A stretch of 64,000 bases of DNA from Micromonospora sp. DSM 45708 (GTDB lineage: Bacteria; Actinomycetota; Actinomycetes; Mycobacteriales; Micromonosporaceae), in NCBI RefSeq assembly GCF_039566955.1, contig NZ_CP154796.1, positions 496,001 through 560,000 of the forward strand. The letters run 5' to 3'. Position numbers and translations under genes: made by a program. Positions 35,010-45,400 of the stretch are shown one piece after another. The notes below the pieces were generated by a model. That model was not told the origin of the DNA, did no database searches, and saw only the letters and a list, made by a program, of their open reading frames with translations. The stretch's first letter is position 1. Every line of letters starts with the position of its first letter.

Positions 35010-38000
35010 TTGCCCCGGAACCGCAGGAAGCTGGCCGCGCTCGGCCTCACCCTGGGCCTGGCACTCGGCCTACCCGTGCCCGCGCACGCCGCCACGTCGG
35101 CGGCCCCGACCGCCAAGCCCGCCCCGACCGGGTCGTCGACCCGGCCGGCCACCGTCACCCTGATCACCGGTGACCAGGTCACCGTCGCCGCCGGCAATCG
35201 TGCCGCGGTCCGCCCCGGCGCCGGCCGCGCCGGTTTCCAGTTCCTGGTCCGCCGTGAGCACGACGGCCTCAGCGTGATCCCCCAGGACGCGCTGGCGCTG
35301 ATCCGTTCCGGCCGGCTCGACCGGCGACTGTTCGACGTCACCGGCCTGATCGCGGCCGGCTACGACGACGCGCACCGGGACACCGTGCCGCTGCTGGTGT
35401 CGTACCGGCCGGGGGTGGCCCGGCGGGCCGCGGCCCCGCTCGCCGGCACCCGGGTGACCCGCGACCTGCCGGCGATCGGCGGCGCGGCGCTCACCGCGAC
35501 CAAGGCCGACGCCGGCCCGCTCTGGCGGGCGGTCGCCGCGGACCGCTCCGGTGCCCGGCTCGACGCGGCGGGGGGTGTCGACCGGATCTGGCTGGACGGG
35601 CGGCGGCGGCTGACGTTGGACCACAGCGTGCCGCAGATCGGCGCGCCGGCCGCCTGGGCCGCCGGATACACCGGCAAGGGCGTGAAGGTCGCGGTGCTCG
35701 ACACCGGCGTCGACCTCACCCACCCGGACCTGGCCGGCAAGGTCGCCGAGTCGCGCAACTTCAGCGAGGAGACGGACCCGGACGACCTCGTCGGGCACGG
35801 CACCCACGTCGCCTCGATCATCGCGGGCAGCGGAGCCGCCTCCGGCGGGAAGTACCGGGGCGTCGCCCCGGACGCCACGCTGCTGTCCGGAAAGGTCTGC
35901 GAGACGTACGGCTGCACCGAGTCGGCGATCCTGGCCGGCATGCAGTGGGCCGCGGCCGAGCAGCACGCCACCGTGATCAACATGAGTCTGGGTGGCTTCG
36001 ACACGCCGGAGATCGACCCGCTGGAGCAGGCGGTCGAGACGCTGACCGCGCAGACCGGCTCGCTCTTCGTGGTCGCCGCCGGCAACGACGGCGCCGACGG
36101 TTCGGTCGGCTCACCGTCCACCGCCGACGCCGCGCTGTCGGTCGGCGCCGTCGACCGCAACGACGACCTGGCCGACTTCTCCAGCCGCGGTCCGCGGGCC
36201 GGCGACGGGGCGATCAAGCCGGACATCACCGCGCCGGGTGTGGAGATCGTGGCCGCCCGCGCCGCCAACGGCCAGATCGGCGACCCGGTGGGCGACCGGT
36301 ACGTCTCCCTCTCCGGCACCTCGATGGCGACCCCGCACGTGGCCGGCGCGGTGGCGCTGATCGCCCAGCAGCACCCGGGCTGGAACGCCGGCCGCTACAA
36401 GGCCACGCTGATGGCCTCGGCCCGGCCGCACCCCGACCAGACCGCGTTCCAGCAGGGCGCCGGTCGGGTCGACGTGGCCCACGCGATCACCGAGCAGGTG
36501 ACCAGCGAACCGTCCTCGCTCTCGTTCGGCGTCGCGGTCTGGCCGCACGCCGACGACAAGCCGATCAGCCGGACCGTCACCTACCGCAACGGCGGCACGG
36601 CCCCGCTCACGCTGGAGCTGAACGCCGGGTTCACCGGCCCGGACGGGCAGTCCGCGCCGGCCGGCATGCTCACCCTCAGCGCCTCCCGGCTCACCGTCCC
36701 GGCCGGCGGCACCGGCCAGGTCACCGTCGTGGTGGACACCCGGCTCGGCGGTGCCGACGGGTACTGGACCGGCCGGCTGACCGCCCGGTCCGGCGACACC
36801 GTCGCGGTCACCCCGCTGGCGGTCAACCGGGAGGTGGAGAGCTACGACCTGACCGTCACCCACCGGAACCGGGCCGGCGCGCTCACCGGTGACTTCTACA
36901 CCACGCTGATCGGGCTCGACGACGGCGCGACCCGGGACGTGGTCGACGCCGACGGCGAGGCCACGATCCGGGTGCCCAAGGGCCGGTACGGCGTGCAGAG
37001 CCTGCTCTTCGTGGACGGCGACGAGGGCTGGTCGGAGATCTCCATGCTGACCCAGCCGGAACTGGTGGTGACCGGGAACCAGCGGCTCACCCTGGACGCC
37101 CGACGGGCGAAGCCGGTCCGCACCACCGTGCCGCAGCGCGGCGCGGCCCCGCTGCTGATCGACTTCACCGCCGCCTGGAACTTCGGCGACTACTACGCCA
37201 GCTTCGGGCTGTGGACGGGCACCTTCGACGGCCTGTACTCGGCCCAGCTCGGTCGCACCGTCTCGGACAAGGTCTTCGTCGGCTCGCTGGCCAGCCAGTG
37301 GGCCGAACCGACCGCCCCGGAGCGCAGCCCCTACTTCTACGGGCTGAGCGACGTGTTCCCCGGCCGGTTCCCGACCGGATTCGTCCGGCACTACCAGCCG
37401 GCCGACCTGGCGCACGTCACCAGCCGCTTCGCGAACGGCTACGCGGGGCTGGAGAGCGAGTGGATCGTCTACCCGGAGCTCGACTACAACACGGGCGGCT
37501 CGGCGATCATCCTGCCGGTCCCGACGCCCGGGAAGCGGATCGAGCACCTCAGCACCAGCCGTACGCGCTGGAACTTCGAGCTGGACCTCGGCAAGCGGGA
37601 CGAGGAGGGCTGGCTGAACACGCAGGCGGTGCTGGAGTCCGGACCGACCCGCTACCGGGCCGGCCACAGCTACGCCGAGAACTGGAACGCCGCACCGTAC
37701 GGGCCGTCCTTCCCGCAGCCGCGCTGGCCCGAGCAGGGCATCACCCGAACCGGTGACACCATGGTGGTCTCCCTGCCGATGCACAGCGACGCGGCCGGGC
37801 ACCTGGGCGGTTCGCTCAACGACACCGAGCGCACCGCGCTCTACCGCAACGGCAAGCTGGTCGGCGAGGTCGCCGCACCCGGCTACGGCGTGTTCGAGGA
37901 ACTGCCCCCGGGCCTCGCGAACTACCGGCTGGAGACCGTCGCGAAGCGTTCCTTCACCGACCTCAGCACCGAGGTCTCGGCGAGCTGGACGTTCCGCTCG

Positions 38001-38351
38001 AAGCGGGTGCCGGGCGAGACGCCGGCCCGGCTGCCGGCGATGGCGGTCCGGTTCACCCCGCCGCTCACGGTGGACGGCACCGCACCCGCCGGTCGCACGT
38101 TCGCGGTCCCGGTGGCGGTCCAGCGCCAGCCCGGCGCGCCGGCCGGCACGGTCGCGGCGCTCACCGTCGACGTGTCCTACGACGGCGGGAAGACGTGGCG
38201 CAAGGCGCCGCTGAAGAAGCAGGGCACCGGCTGGACGGCCACCGTCGTGCACCCGGCCGGCCCCGGCTACGTGTCGCTGCGGGCCTCGGCCCGTGACGAC
38301 GCCGGCAACACCGTCACCCAGCGGATCATCCAGGCGTACCGCCTGCGGTGA
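35010..38351 (+). CDS. Secreted S8 subtilisin-like serine protease
   Basis: 1113 residues. Signal peptide of about 27 residues (RRKLAALGLTLGLALGLPVPAHA), a propeptide, then the catalytic domain with D231 (VLDTGVDLTHPDL), H263 (GHGTHVASI) and S438 (GTSMATPHVAG). The last 650 residues are beta-rich modules without clear family, including ISRTVTYRNGGTAPLTLEL, an Fn3-like segment after the catalytic domain. It is an exported degradative protease. The start is TTG at 35010: GAGGAGG at 34998-35004 lies 5 nt before it and the signal peptide begins at once, whereas upstream in-frame ATG 34983 would place an acidic stretch first. Confidence 0.88.
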   Translation: MPRNRRKLAALGLTLGLALGLPVPAHAATSAAPTAKPAPTGSSTRPATVTLITGDQVTVAAGNRAAVRPGAGRAGFQFLVRREHDGLSVIPQDALALIRSGRLDRRLFDVTGLIAAGYDDAHRDTVPLLVSYRPGVARRAAAPLAGTRVTRDLPAIGGAALTATKADAGPLWRAVAADRSGARLDAAGGVDRIWLDGRRRLTLDHSVPQIGAPAAWAAGYTGKGVKVAVLDTGVDLTHPDLAGKVAESRNFSEETDPDDLVGHGTHVASIIAGSGAASGGKYRGVAPDATLLSGKVCETYGCTESAILAGMQWAAAEQHATVINMSLGGFDTPEIDPLEQAVETLTAQTGSLFVVAAGNDGADGSVGSPSTADAALSVGAVDRNDDLADFSSRGPRAGDGAIKPDITAPGVEIVAARAANGQIGDPVGDRYVSLSGTSMATPHVAGAVALIAQQHPGWNAGRYKATLMASARPHPDQTAFQQGAGRVDVAHAITEQVTSEPSSLSFGVAVWPHADDKPISRTVTYRNGGTAPLTLELNAGFTGPDGQSAPAGMLTLSASRLTVPAGGTGQVTVVVDTRLGGADGYWTGRLTARSGDTVAVTPLAVNREVESYDLTVTHRNRAGALTGDFYTTLIGLDDGATRDVVDADGEATIRVPKGRYGVQSLLFVDGDEGWSEISMLTQPELVVTGNQRLTLDARRAKPVRTTVPQRGAAPLLIDFTAAWNFGDYYASFGLWTGTFDGLYSAQLGRTVSDKVFVGSLASQWAEPTAPERSPYFYGLSDVFPGRFPTGFVRHYQPADLAHVTSRFANGYAGLESEWIVYPELDYNTGGSAIILPVPTPGKRIEHLSTSRTRWNFELDLGKRDEEGWLNTQAVLESGPTRYRAGHSYAENWNAAPYGPSFPQPRWPEQGITRTGDTMVVSLPMHSDAAGHLGGSLNDTERTALYRNGKLVGEVAAPGYGVFEELPPGLANYRLETVAKRSFTDLSTEVSASWTFRSKRVPGETPARLPAMAVRFTPPLTVDGTAPAGRTFAVPVAVQRQPGAPAGTVAALTVDVSYDGGKTWRKAPLKKQGTGWTATVVHPAGPGYVSLRASARDDAGNTVTQRIIQAYRLR

Positions 38352-38357
38352 GCCCGG

Positions 38358-38396
38358 CCGTCCGGGTCCGTGGCGTCGCGCCGCGGACCCGGACGG
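38358..38396. terminator. Bidirectional hairpin between subtilase and dapD
   Basis: Arms CCGTCCGGGTCCG and CGGACCCGGACGG pair perfectly (13 bp) around a 13-nt loop in the 52-nt convergent gap. This is the usual form of a terminator without a U tract in high-GC actinomycetes. Confidence 0.65.
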
Positions 38397-38403
38397 GGAC
38401 CGT

Positions 38404-39363
38404 CTAGTTGTTGGCGTGCAGGGCGGCGTTCAGCTCGATGCCCCGGCCGGTCCGCGGCCTCGCCTCCAGCGCGCCGGTCACCGAGTTGCGCCAGAACAGC
38501 AGCCCGTCCACGCCGGACAGCTCGCGGGCCTTGACCACCCGGCCGTCCGGCAGGGTGATCTTCGAGGCCGCGGTGAGGTAGCAGCCCGCCTCGACCACGC
38601 AGTCGTCGCCGAGCGAGATGCCGACGCCCGCGTTCGCGCCGACCAGACTGCGCTCGCCGATCCGGACCCGGTCCTTGCCGCCGCCGGACAGCGTGCCCAT
38701 GATCGAGGCGCCGCCGCCGATGTCGGAGCCGTCACCGACCACCACGCCCTGCACGATCCGCCCCTCGACCATCGAGGTGCCCAGCGTGCCGGCGTTGAAG
38801 TTGACGAAGCCCTCGTGCATGACCGTGGTGCCGGCGGCCAGGTGCGCGCCGAGCCGGACCCGGTCCGCGTCGGCGATCCGCACCCCGGCCGGCACCACGT
38901 AGTCGGTCATCCGGGGGAACTTGTCCACCCCGAAGACGGCCAGGTGGCGGCCGGCGGCCCGCTCGATCACCCGCAGCTCGTCGACCCGCTCCGGCGGGCA
39001 CGGCCCGGCCGAGGTCCAGGCCACGTTGGCCAGCTTGCCGAAGATGCCGTCGAGGTTCAGCTCGTTCGGCCGCACCAGGCGGTGGGAGAGCAGGTGCAGG
39101 CGGAGGTACGCGTCGGCAGCGTCCTTGATCGGGTCGTCCAGCGAACCGATCACCGTGGTCACCTCGACGGTACGCAGGCCGGGCAGCGCCCGCTCGCCGA
39201 TCGCGCCCGGTGGCAGGTCGAGCACGTCGGCCTGGTCCTCCCCGGGCACCAGCGGCAGCTCGCCGAGGCCCAGCTTGCCGGTCGGGTACCAGGTGTCCAG
39301 CACCTGGTCGTCGGCGGTGACGGTGGCCAGGCCGATGCCCCAGGCGGATGGTGCGGACGTCAC
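38404..39363 (-). CDS. dapD: Tetrahydrodipicolinate N-succinyltransferase
   Basis: 319 residues. N-terminal domain ([30 protein letters not shown]), then the left-handed beta-helix: [69 protein letters not shown] and [31 protein letters not shown]. It adds succinyl from succinyl-CoA in the diaminopimelate/lysine pathway. GTG start with AGAAGGG upstream. Divergent from dapE across about 100 nt, an arrangement also seen in mycobacteria. Confidence 0.93.
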   Translation of the reverse strand: MTSAPSAWGIGLATVTADDQVLDTWYPTGKLGLGELPLVPGEDQADVLDLPPGAIGERALPGLRTVEVTTVIGSLDDPIKDAADAYLRLHLLSHRLVRPNELNLDGIFGKLANVAWTSAGPCPPERVDELRVIERAAGRHLAVFGVDKFPRMTDYVVPAGVRIADADRVRLGAHLAAGTTVMHEGFVNFNAGTLGTSMVEGRIVQGVVVGDGSDIGGGASIMGTLSGGGKDRVRIGERSLVGANAGVGISLGDDCVVEAGCYLTAASKITLPDGRVVKARELSGVDGLLFWRNSVTGALEARPRTGRGIELNAALHANN

Positions 39364-39453
39364 GGTGTCACCCTTCTGCTCCGGCGGCGGCGTCCGCCGC
39401 TGCTCGCGGCCGCGGGCGCGGAACGTGTTCCTCGCACCCACCGGGGATGACGG

Positions 39454-39459
39454 TACCGT
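39454..39459 (+). promoter_or_regulatory. TACCGT -10 hexamer before dapE
   Basis: TACCGT ends 7 nt before the ATG at 39467. There is no ribosome-binding site, which suggests a leaderless dapE message. The 103-nt dapD-dapE gap must also hold the dapD promoter, but I see no clear hexamer for it. Confidence 0.45.
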
Positions 39460-39466
39460 GCGAGAC

Positions 39467-40537
39467 ATGCAGAACCCGTTGACCCCCGAGGTCCTGGCCG
39501 ATCCGGTGGCGCTGACCCGTGCCCTGGTCGACATCGAGTCGGTCTCCCTCAACGAGAAGGCGATCACCGACTGCGTCGAGGAGGTGCTGCGTGGCGTACC
39601 CCACCTGAGCACCTACCGGCACTCGAACACGCTGATGGCCCGCACCGACCTGGGCCGCCCGCAGCGGGTGGTGCTCGCCGGCCACCTGGACACCGTGCCG
39701 CTCAACGGCAACTTCCCGTCGACCATGCGCGGCGACCTGATGTACGGCTGCGGCACCTCCGACATGAAGTCCGGGGTGGCCTTCGCGCTGCACCTGGCCG
39801 TGACGCTGCCCGACCCGCGCTACGACGTCACGTACTTCTTCTACGAGGCCGAGGAGATCGAGTCCCGCTACAACGGCCTCACGCTCGTGGCGCAGAGCCA
39901 CCCCGAGTGGCTGACGGCCGACTTCGCGGTGCTGCTGGAGCCCACGTACGGCATCGTCGAGGCGGGCTGCCAGGGCACGATGCGGGCCACCGTCACCACG
40001 CACGGCGAGCGCGCCCACGCCGCCCGGTCCTGGCACGGGGTGAACGCCATCCACGGCGCCGGTGAGGTGCTGCGCCGGCTGGGCGCGTACGAGGCGCGTC
40101 GGGTGACCATCGAGGGCTGCGACTACCGCGAGGGGCTCAACGCCACCGGGATCCACGGCGGGGTGGCCGGCAACGTCATCCCGGACCGCTGCGAGATCGA
40201 GATCAACTACCGGTACGCCCCGGACCGGAACCCGGCGGAGGCCGAGGCCCACCTGCGCGAGGTCTTCGCCGGCTTCGACCTGACGGTCACCGACGCGGCG
40301 GCCGGTGCGGCCCCCGGGCTGGACAACGCGGCGGCGCAGGAGTTCCTGGCCGCGGTCGGCGCCGCGCCGATCGGCAAGCTGGGCTGGACCGACGTGGCCC
40401 GGTTCGCGGCCATGGGCATCCCGGCGCTCAACTTCGGCCCCGGTGACCCCAACCTGGCGCACCACAAGGACGAGCACGTCGAGCTGACCAAGATCCGGGA
40501 CGGCGCGGCCACCCTGCACCGCTGGCTGGCGGCCTGA
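39467..40537 (+). CDS. dapE: Succinyl-diaminopimelate desuccinylase
   Basis: 356 residues of the M20 metallohydrolase family. Metal ligands: [40 protein letters not shown] (catalytic/metal Glu pair), [16 protein letters not shown], and the final His in [14 protein letters not shown]. It hydrolyses succinyl-diaminopimelate to diaminopimelate. The ATG at 39467 is preferred to a GTG 9 nt earlier because of the TACCGT hexamer spacing. Forms a pathway with dapC (28043) and dapD. Confidence 0.92.
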   Translation: MQNPLTPEVLADPVALTRALVDIESVSLNEKAITDCVEEVLRGVPHLSTYRHSNTLMARTDLGRPQRVVLAGHLDTVPLNGNFPSTMRGDLMYGCGTSDMKSGVAFALHLAVTLPDPRYDVTYFFYEAEEIESRYNGLTLVAQSHPEWLTADFAVLLEPTYGIVEAGCQGTMRATVTTHGERAHAARSWHGVNAIHGAGEVLRRLGAYEARRVTIEGCDYREGLNATGIHGGVAGNVIPDRCEIEINYRYAPDRNPAEAEAHLREVFAGFDLTVTDAAAGAAPGLDNAAAQEFLAAVGAAPIGKLGWTDVARFAAMGIPALNFGPGDPNLAHHKDEHVELTKIRDGAATLHRWLAA

Positions 40538-40549
40538 CGTACCGACGAT

Positions 40550-40583
40550 CCGCAGGCCCGCGCCCGGCGTCGCGGGCCTGCGG
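40550..40583. terminator. Bidirectional hairpin downstream of dapE
   Basis: CCGCAGGCCCGC and GCGGGCCTGCGG pair perfectly around a 10-nt loop in the 50-nt convergent gap between dapE and the small ORF. Confidence 0.65.
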
Positions 40584-40587
40584 ACCG

Positions 40588-40749
40588 TCAGGCGCGCGCG
40601 GTCAGCGGCGCGTCCGCCTCGTCGGTGTCACCGGCCGGCTCGGAGTGGTGGGCCTCCATCATCCGGGCGCGGCGACGCTCGGCCACCACGTCGTGGATCC
40701 GCCGCTGCATCTGCCGGCGGATCCGGATCATCTCGCTGTTGCTGATCAA
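40588..40749 (-). CDS. Small basic ORF (53 aa), TTG start
   Basis: 53 residues, ISNSEMIRIRRQMQRRIHDVVAERRRAR in the middle and an acidic tail (EPAGDTDEADAPL). No recognised family. Support for a real gene: GGGGGAGGAG lies 7 nt before the TTG, a terminator hairpin follows the stop immediately, and the palindrome shared with the subtilase promoter lies 36-48 nt upstream. The amphipathic basic helix could bind nucleic acid or a partner protein. It is shorter than most annotation cut-offs. Confidence 0.5.
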   Translation of the reverse strand: MISNSEMIRIRRQMQRRIHDVVAERRRARMMEAHHSEPAGDTDEADAPLTARA

Positions 40750-40784
40750 ACGCTGGCTCCTCCCCCGAAGGCGCGTCCCCCGGG

Positions 40785-40797
40785 CATACCGGGTATG
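40785..40797. promoter_or_regulatory. CATACCCGGTATG palindrome (minus strand) before the 53-residue ORF
   Basis: On the minus strand the 13-mer is identical to the core of the palindrome at 34934-34946. It lies just downstream of AT-rich sequence (TACTATTC on the minus strand), so a repressor bound here could block transcription of the small ORF. Confidence 0.5.
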
Positions 40798-40893
40798 TGA
40801 ATAGTAAGACGTACGGGCGAGCGAATTAGTTGCCTTGATCGCAAAGATTTTCTCCGGCTCGCCGGCCTCCGCGCCCCGTCGCCGCCGCTCCAC

Positions 40894-40899
40894 TACGGT
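40894..40899 (+). promoter_or_regulatory. TACGGT -10 hexamer before the first LOG gene
   Basis: TACGGT ends 6 nt before the ATG at 40906 without a ribosome-binding site; a leaderless promoter is likely. Confidence 0.45.
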
Positions 40900-40905
40900 G
40901 GCCCC

Positions 40906-41772
40906 ATGAGCGAGAGCACCGGGAGGCCGACTGAGCAGGGGCCGCGGGTCGAGCGGCACCGCGGAGCGGTCACGCTGCGCAACCGGGCGATCCCGAACAG
41001 CACCGCGGACCAGCGGCTGCTCGACTCCCGGGGCCGCGGCGACTGGAAGACCAAGGACGCCTGGCGGGCGCTGCGGATCCTGTCCGAGTTCGTCGAGGGG
41101 TTCGACACGCTCGCCGACCTGCCGCCCGCCGTCAGTGTCTTCGGATCGGCCCGCAGCAAGCCGGACAGCCCGGAGTGCCGGCTGGCCGAGGAGCTGGGCG
41201 GCGCCCTGGCCCGGGCCGGCTACGCGGTGATCACCGGCGGTGGGCCGGGCGTGATGGAGGCCGCCAACCGGGGTGCCGGCGAGGCGGGTGGTCTCTCCGT
41301 CGGGCTCGGCATCGAGCTGCCGTTCGAGCAGGGCCTCAACGACTGGGTCGACCTGGCCATCGACTTCCGCTACTTCTTCGCCCGCAAGACCATGTTCGTC
41401 AAGTACGCGCAGGCGTTCGTGGTGCTGCCCGGCGGCTTCGGCACCATGGACGAGCTGTTCGAGGCGCTCACCCTGGTGCAGACCGGCAAGGTGACCCGGT
41501 TCCCGGTCGTGCTGATGGGCGCCGACTACTGGGGCGGCCTGCTCGACTGGATGCGCGCCACCATGGCGGCCGACGGCAAGATCGGGCCGAGCGACCTCGA
41601 CCTGATCCGTGTCACCGACGACGTCAACGAGGCGGTCCGGCACATCGTGGAGGCCGAGGCGGTGCTCTCCGCCGAGCAGGAGGCGGTACGCGAGGAGGCG
41701 GTCGCCCGGGTGGCCGCCGACCAGCACGCCGCCGCCGAGGCCGCACCCGAGGGCCCGGCCGGGTCGCGCTGA
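40906..41772 (+). CDS. LOG-family nucleoside-monophosphate phosphoribohydrolase (long form)
   Basis: 288 residues. The Rossmann-like LOG core has VSVFGSARSKPDSPE, AVITGGGPGVMEAANRGAGEAGG and the catalytic PGGFGTMDELFEALT. An N-terminal extension (about 75 residues) and an Ala/Glu-rich C-terminal tail flank the core. LOG proteins release a base from (cytokinin-type) nucleoside monophosphates; in bacteria the in vivo substrate is often purine nucleotides. It lies 1 nt before a second, shorter LOG gene. Confidence 0.85.
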   Translation: MSESTGRPTEQGPRVERHRGAVTLRNRAIPNSTADQRLLDSRGRGDWKTKDAWRALRILSEFVEGFDTLADLPPAVSVFGSARSKPDSPECRLAEELGGALARAGYAVITGGGPGVMEAANRGAGEAGGLSVGLGIELPFEQGLNDWVDLAIDFRYFFARKTMFVKYAQAFVVLPGGFGTMDELFEALTLVQTGKVTRFPVVLMGADYWGGLLDWMRATMAADGKIGPSDLDLIRVTDDVNEAVRHIVEAEAVLSAEQEAVREEAVARVAADQHAAAEAAPEGPAGSR

Positions 41773-41773
41773 C

Positions 41774-42319
41774 ATGGCCGACGTCTGCGTGTTCTGCGCG
41801 TCCTCACGTACCCTCGACGCCCGCTGGCTCGCGCTGGCCACCGAGACCGGCGCGGAGCTGGCCCGGCGCGGGCACACGCTGGTCAGCGGCGGCGGTTGCG
41901 TCGGGATGATGGGCGCGGTGGCGGACGGCGCGCGGGCGGCCGGCGGTCGCACGCTCGGCGTCATCCCCCAGTCGCTCGTCGACCTGGAGGTCGCCGACCT
42001 GGCCGCCGACGAGCTGCTGGTCACCGACGGGATGGCCAGCCGCAAGACGCTGATGGTCGACCGGTCGGACGCCTTCGTCACGCTGCCCGGCGGGCTGGGC
42101 ACGCTCGACGAGCTGTTCGAGGTCTGGACCACCGCCACGCTCGCCCTGCACGCCAAGCCGATGGTGCTCGTCGACGCGGACGGGTTCTACCGGCCGCTGC
42201 TCGACTGGCTCGGCACGCTGGCCGAACGGCACTTCCTCAAGCCGGCCGGCCTCGACCTGCTGATGGTCGCCGACAGCGTGCCCGCCGCCCTCGACCTCAT
42301 CGACGCCCGCCTCACCTGA
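41774..42319 (+). CDS. LOG-family nucleoside-monophosphate phosphoribohydrolase (short form)
   Basis: 181 residues: VCVFCASSRTLDARW, TLVSGGGCVGMMGAVADGA, TLGVIPQSLVDLEVADLAADELLVTDGMASRKTLM and PGGLGTLDELFEVWT with the catalytic Arg/Glu. It is a complete LOG core of standard length, unlike the extended paralogue before it. Only one base separates the two genes, so they are co-transcribed and probably translationally coupled. Mycobacterial Rv1205 is the family reference I recall; whether the two make a heteromer is unknown. Confidence 0.87.
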   Translation: MADVCVFCASSRTLDARWLALATETGAELARRGHTLVSGGGCVGMMGAVADGARAAGGRTLGVIPQSLVDLEVADLAADELLVTDGMASRKTLMVDRSDAFVTLPGGLGTLDELFEVWTTATLALHAKPMVLVDADGFYRPLLDWLGTLAERHFLKPAGLDLLMVADSVPAALDLIDARLT

Positions 42320-42350
42320 CCGCCCGCGCCCGCCCCCGTTGGACCGCCAT

Positions 42351-42392
42351 AGCGTTCCACTCACCGCGCGCAGGCCGGACGGGTGGAACGCT
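42351..42392. promoter_or_regulatory. 10-bp inverted repeat between the LOG gene and adnA
   Basis: AGCGTTCCAC (42351-42360) and GTGGAACGCT (42383-42392) are perfect inverses with a 22-nt spacer. It could be the LOG gene terminator or a damage-responsive operator for adnAB; it is not the LexA box TCGAAC-N4-GTTCGA. Confidence 0.35.
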
Positions 42393-42482
42393 GTGTGACG
42401 TCTGGCCGCGGTGCCCGGTGCCCGGGTGAGCTGTGGCGCGTGGGGCGGCGTCGGTTTCCGGGTGTCGTACCGGCGTGGTGGG

Positions 42483-45400
42483 ATGTCCGTGATGCAGGCG
42501 TACCGGTTGGTGCGCCGGCCCGGCGACATGGGGGCGGGGGTCACCCACGACGCCGGGGCGGGGCAGGGGGTGGGCCGGTCCGACGGGCCGGCCGTGTCGG
42601 AGCCGCGATCCGGGGGGTCGACGGGCGATGCCGCGCACCCACCGGCCGCCGCCGCGTCCTCTCCGGACGACGCCCGCCCGGCGTCGGCGGAGTCCACCCG
42701 TCCTCCGGCTGGTGTCGGGCCCGCGCGGCTCGACTCCGGGACCGCCGCGGACGGGCGGCGTCGGGCCGACCCGGTGCAGGCCGAGGTGGTCGCGCACACC
42801 GACGGGCCGATGCTGGTCGTCGGCGGCCCCGGCACCGGGAAGACCGCCACGCTGGTCGAGGCGGTCGCCGCCCGGGTCGCCGAAGGCGTCGACCCGGAGC
42901 GCGTGCTGGTGCTCACGTTCAGCCGGCGCGGCGCCACCGAGCTGCGGCGGCGCATCGAGGCGCGGATCGCCGGCGACGGCCGCCGGGTGGTGCGTGAGCC
43001 GCTGGTCCGCACGTTCCCCGCGTACGCGTTCGGGCTGCTCCGCCGCGCCGCAGCCGAACGCGGTGAGCCTTCGCCCCGGCTGCTCACCGGCCCGGAGCAG
43101 GATCTGATCATCCGGGAGCTGCTCGACGTGGTGGGCGAGGAGCCGGCGGAGGACCCGGTCGGCTGGCCGGAGGACATGCGCCCCGCGTTGCGTACCCGGG
43201 CGTTCGCCCAGCAGCTCCGCGACCTGCTGATGCGGGCCGCCGAGCGGGGCGTCGGCCCGGTCGAGCTGGCCCGACTGGGCGAGAAGCTGGGCCGCGCCGA
43301 CTGGCCGGCCGCCGCCCGTTTCCTCCGGGAGTACGTCGCCGTCCTCGCGTTGCGCGACGTGAGCAACCGGGGGTCGGTCGCGTACGACCCGGCGGAGCTG
43401 GTGCGGGCCGCCACCGGGATGCTGCTCGACGATCCCGGGCTGCTCGCCGCCGAACGCCGCCGCCTGGCCCACGTCTACGTCGACGAGCTGGCCGACACCG
43501 ACCCGGCCCAGGTCGACCTGCTCGCCGTGGTGGCCGGCGACGGCGGCTCCCTGGTCGCCTTCGCCGACCCGGACTCCTCCACGTACGGTTTCCGCGGCGC
43601 CGATCCGGCCGTGGTCGCCACGTTCGGCCACCGGTTCCGGACCGCGTCCGGCGCGCCAGCCGCCCAGGTCACGCTGACCACGTCCTACCGGGCCGGGCCG
43701 GAGCTGCTGGCGGCGACCGCCCGGCTGGCCCGGCGGCTGCGCGGCCCGGCGGCGCACCGGCGGCTGCGGGCGCTCCCGGACGCGCCGGCCGGGGCGGTCG
43801 AGGTGCGCACGTTCCGCTCGGCGACCAGCGAGTCCGCCTGGCTGGCCCACGCGCTGCGCGAGGCGCACCTGCTCGACGGCGTGCCCTGGTCCCGGATGGC
43901 GGTGCTGGTCCGGTCCACCGGTCGGCAGCTCCCGTCGCTGCGGCGCGCGCTGCACACCGCCGGGGTGCCCACCGTCGTGCACGGCGAGGACCTGCCGCTG
44001 CACCTCCAGCCGGCGGTGGCCCCGCTGCTGCTCCTGCTCCGCTGCGCGCTCGAACCCGACCGGCTGGACGAGGAGGCGGCGGTGGCGCTGCTGCACTCGC
44101 CGCTGGGCGGTGCCGACCCGCTGGCCGAGCGGCGGCTGCGTCAGGGGCTGCGGGCGCTCGCGCTGGCCGGCGGCGACCGCCGCCCCTCCGGTGAGCTGCT
44201 GGTGGAGGCGCTACGCGACCCGGCCGAGCTGACCACCGTCGAGCGGCGTTGGGCGGCGCCCGCGCAGGCCGTGGCGCACCTGCTGACGACCGCCCGGGAG
44301 GCCGCCGCCACCCCCGGCGCCACCGCCGAGGACGTGCTCTGGGCGGTGTGGCGGGAGAGCGGGCTGGCCGAGCGCTGGGCCGGGGCGGTCACCCGGGGGC
44401 GGGAGGCCACCGGCGAGCACGAGACCGCCCGGCGCTGGCGTGCCGAGGCCGCCGACCGCGACCTGGACGCCGTCCTGGTGCTCTTCGACGCCGCGGCCCG
44501 GTTCACCGACCGGCTGCCGGGGGCGCGCACCGAGGTCTTCCTCGACCACGTGCTCGGGCAGGAGCTGCCGGCGGACACGCTCGCCGCCGCCGCCGACCGG
44601 GGCGAGGCGGTCCGCCTGCTCACCGCGCACGCCGCCAAGGGCCTGGAGTGGGATCTCGTCGCCGTCGTCGGGGTCCAGGAAGGCGTCTGGCCCGACCTGC
44701 GGCTGCGCGGCAGCCTGCTCGGCTCCGAGCGGCTGGTCGACGTGCTCGCCGGCCGGGCCGACGGGGCGGGCCTGCGGGCCAGCCTGGTCGGTCAGACGTC
44801 CGCGTTGCTGGACGAGGAGCGGCGACTGTTCCACGTCGCGGTCAGCCGGGCCCGGCGTCGGCTGCTGGTCACCGCGGTCGCCTCCGCGGCGGTCGGCGGC
44901 GACAACCACGAGGAGCAGCCCAGCCGCTTCCTGCACGAGCTGGCCGCCGGCGAACCGCCCGCCACCGGCGCCGGCGGCACCGCCCCGAACGGCCCGCACG
45001 GCGACGGCCCGCACGGCGACGGCCCGCACGGCGACGGACCGGACGGCAAGGGCCGGACCGGTGGCGGGCCCGACGGGGGCGGCGCCGGTCCGGGGGAGCG
45101 CGGCCGGAGCCGGACGACGGCCGGCACGGCAGGTCCGCCGGACGGGCCGGTGCCGCACGGCGACGACCACCCGCAGGACGCGCCGTCCGGCGCGCTCCCG
45201 GTGACGCTGCCGCCGCGCGGGCTCACCCTGTCCGCGTTGGTGGCGGAGCTGCGTACCGCGATCACCGACCCGGCGGCGCCGGTGAGCCGGCGGCACGCGG
45301 CGGCGGGCGAGCTGGCCCGGCTGGCCGCCGCCGGGGTGCCCGGCGCGCACCCGGACGACTGGTGGGGGCTGCGCGGTCTCTCCGACGACCGGCCGCTTGT

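Noticed and set aside
44991..45050. Possible CRISPR-like array
   Set aside because: The 15-bp copies are contiguous with no spacers and encode an in-frame peptide repeat.
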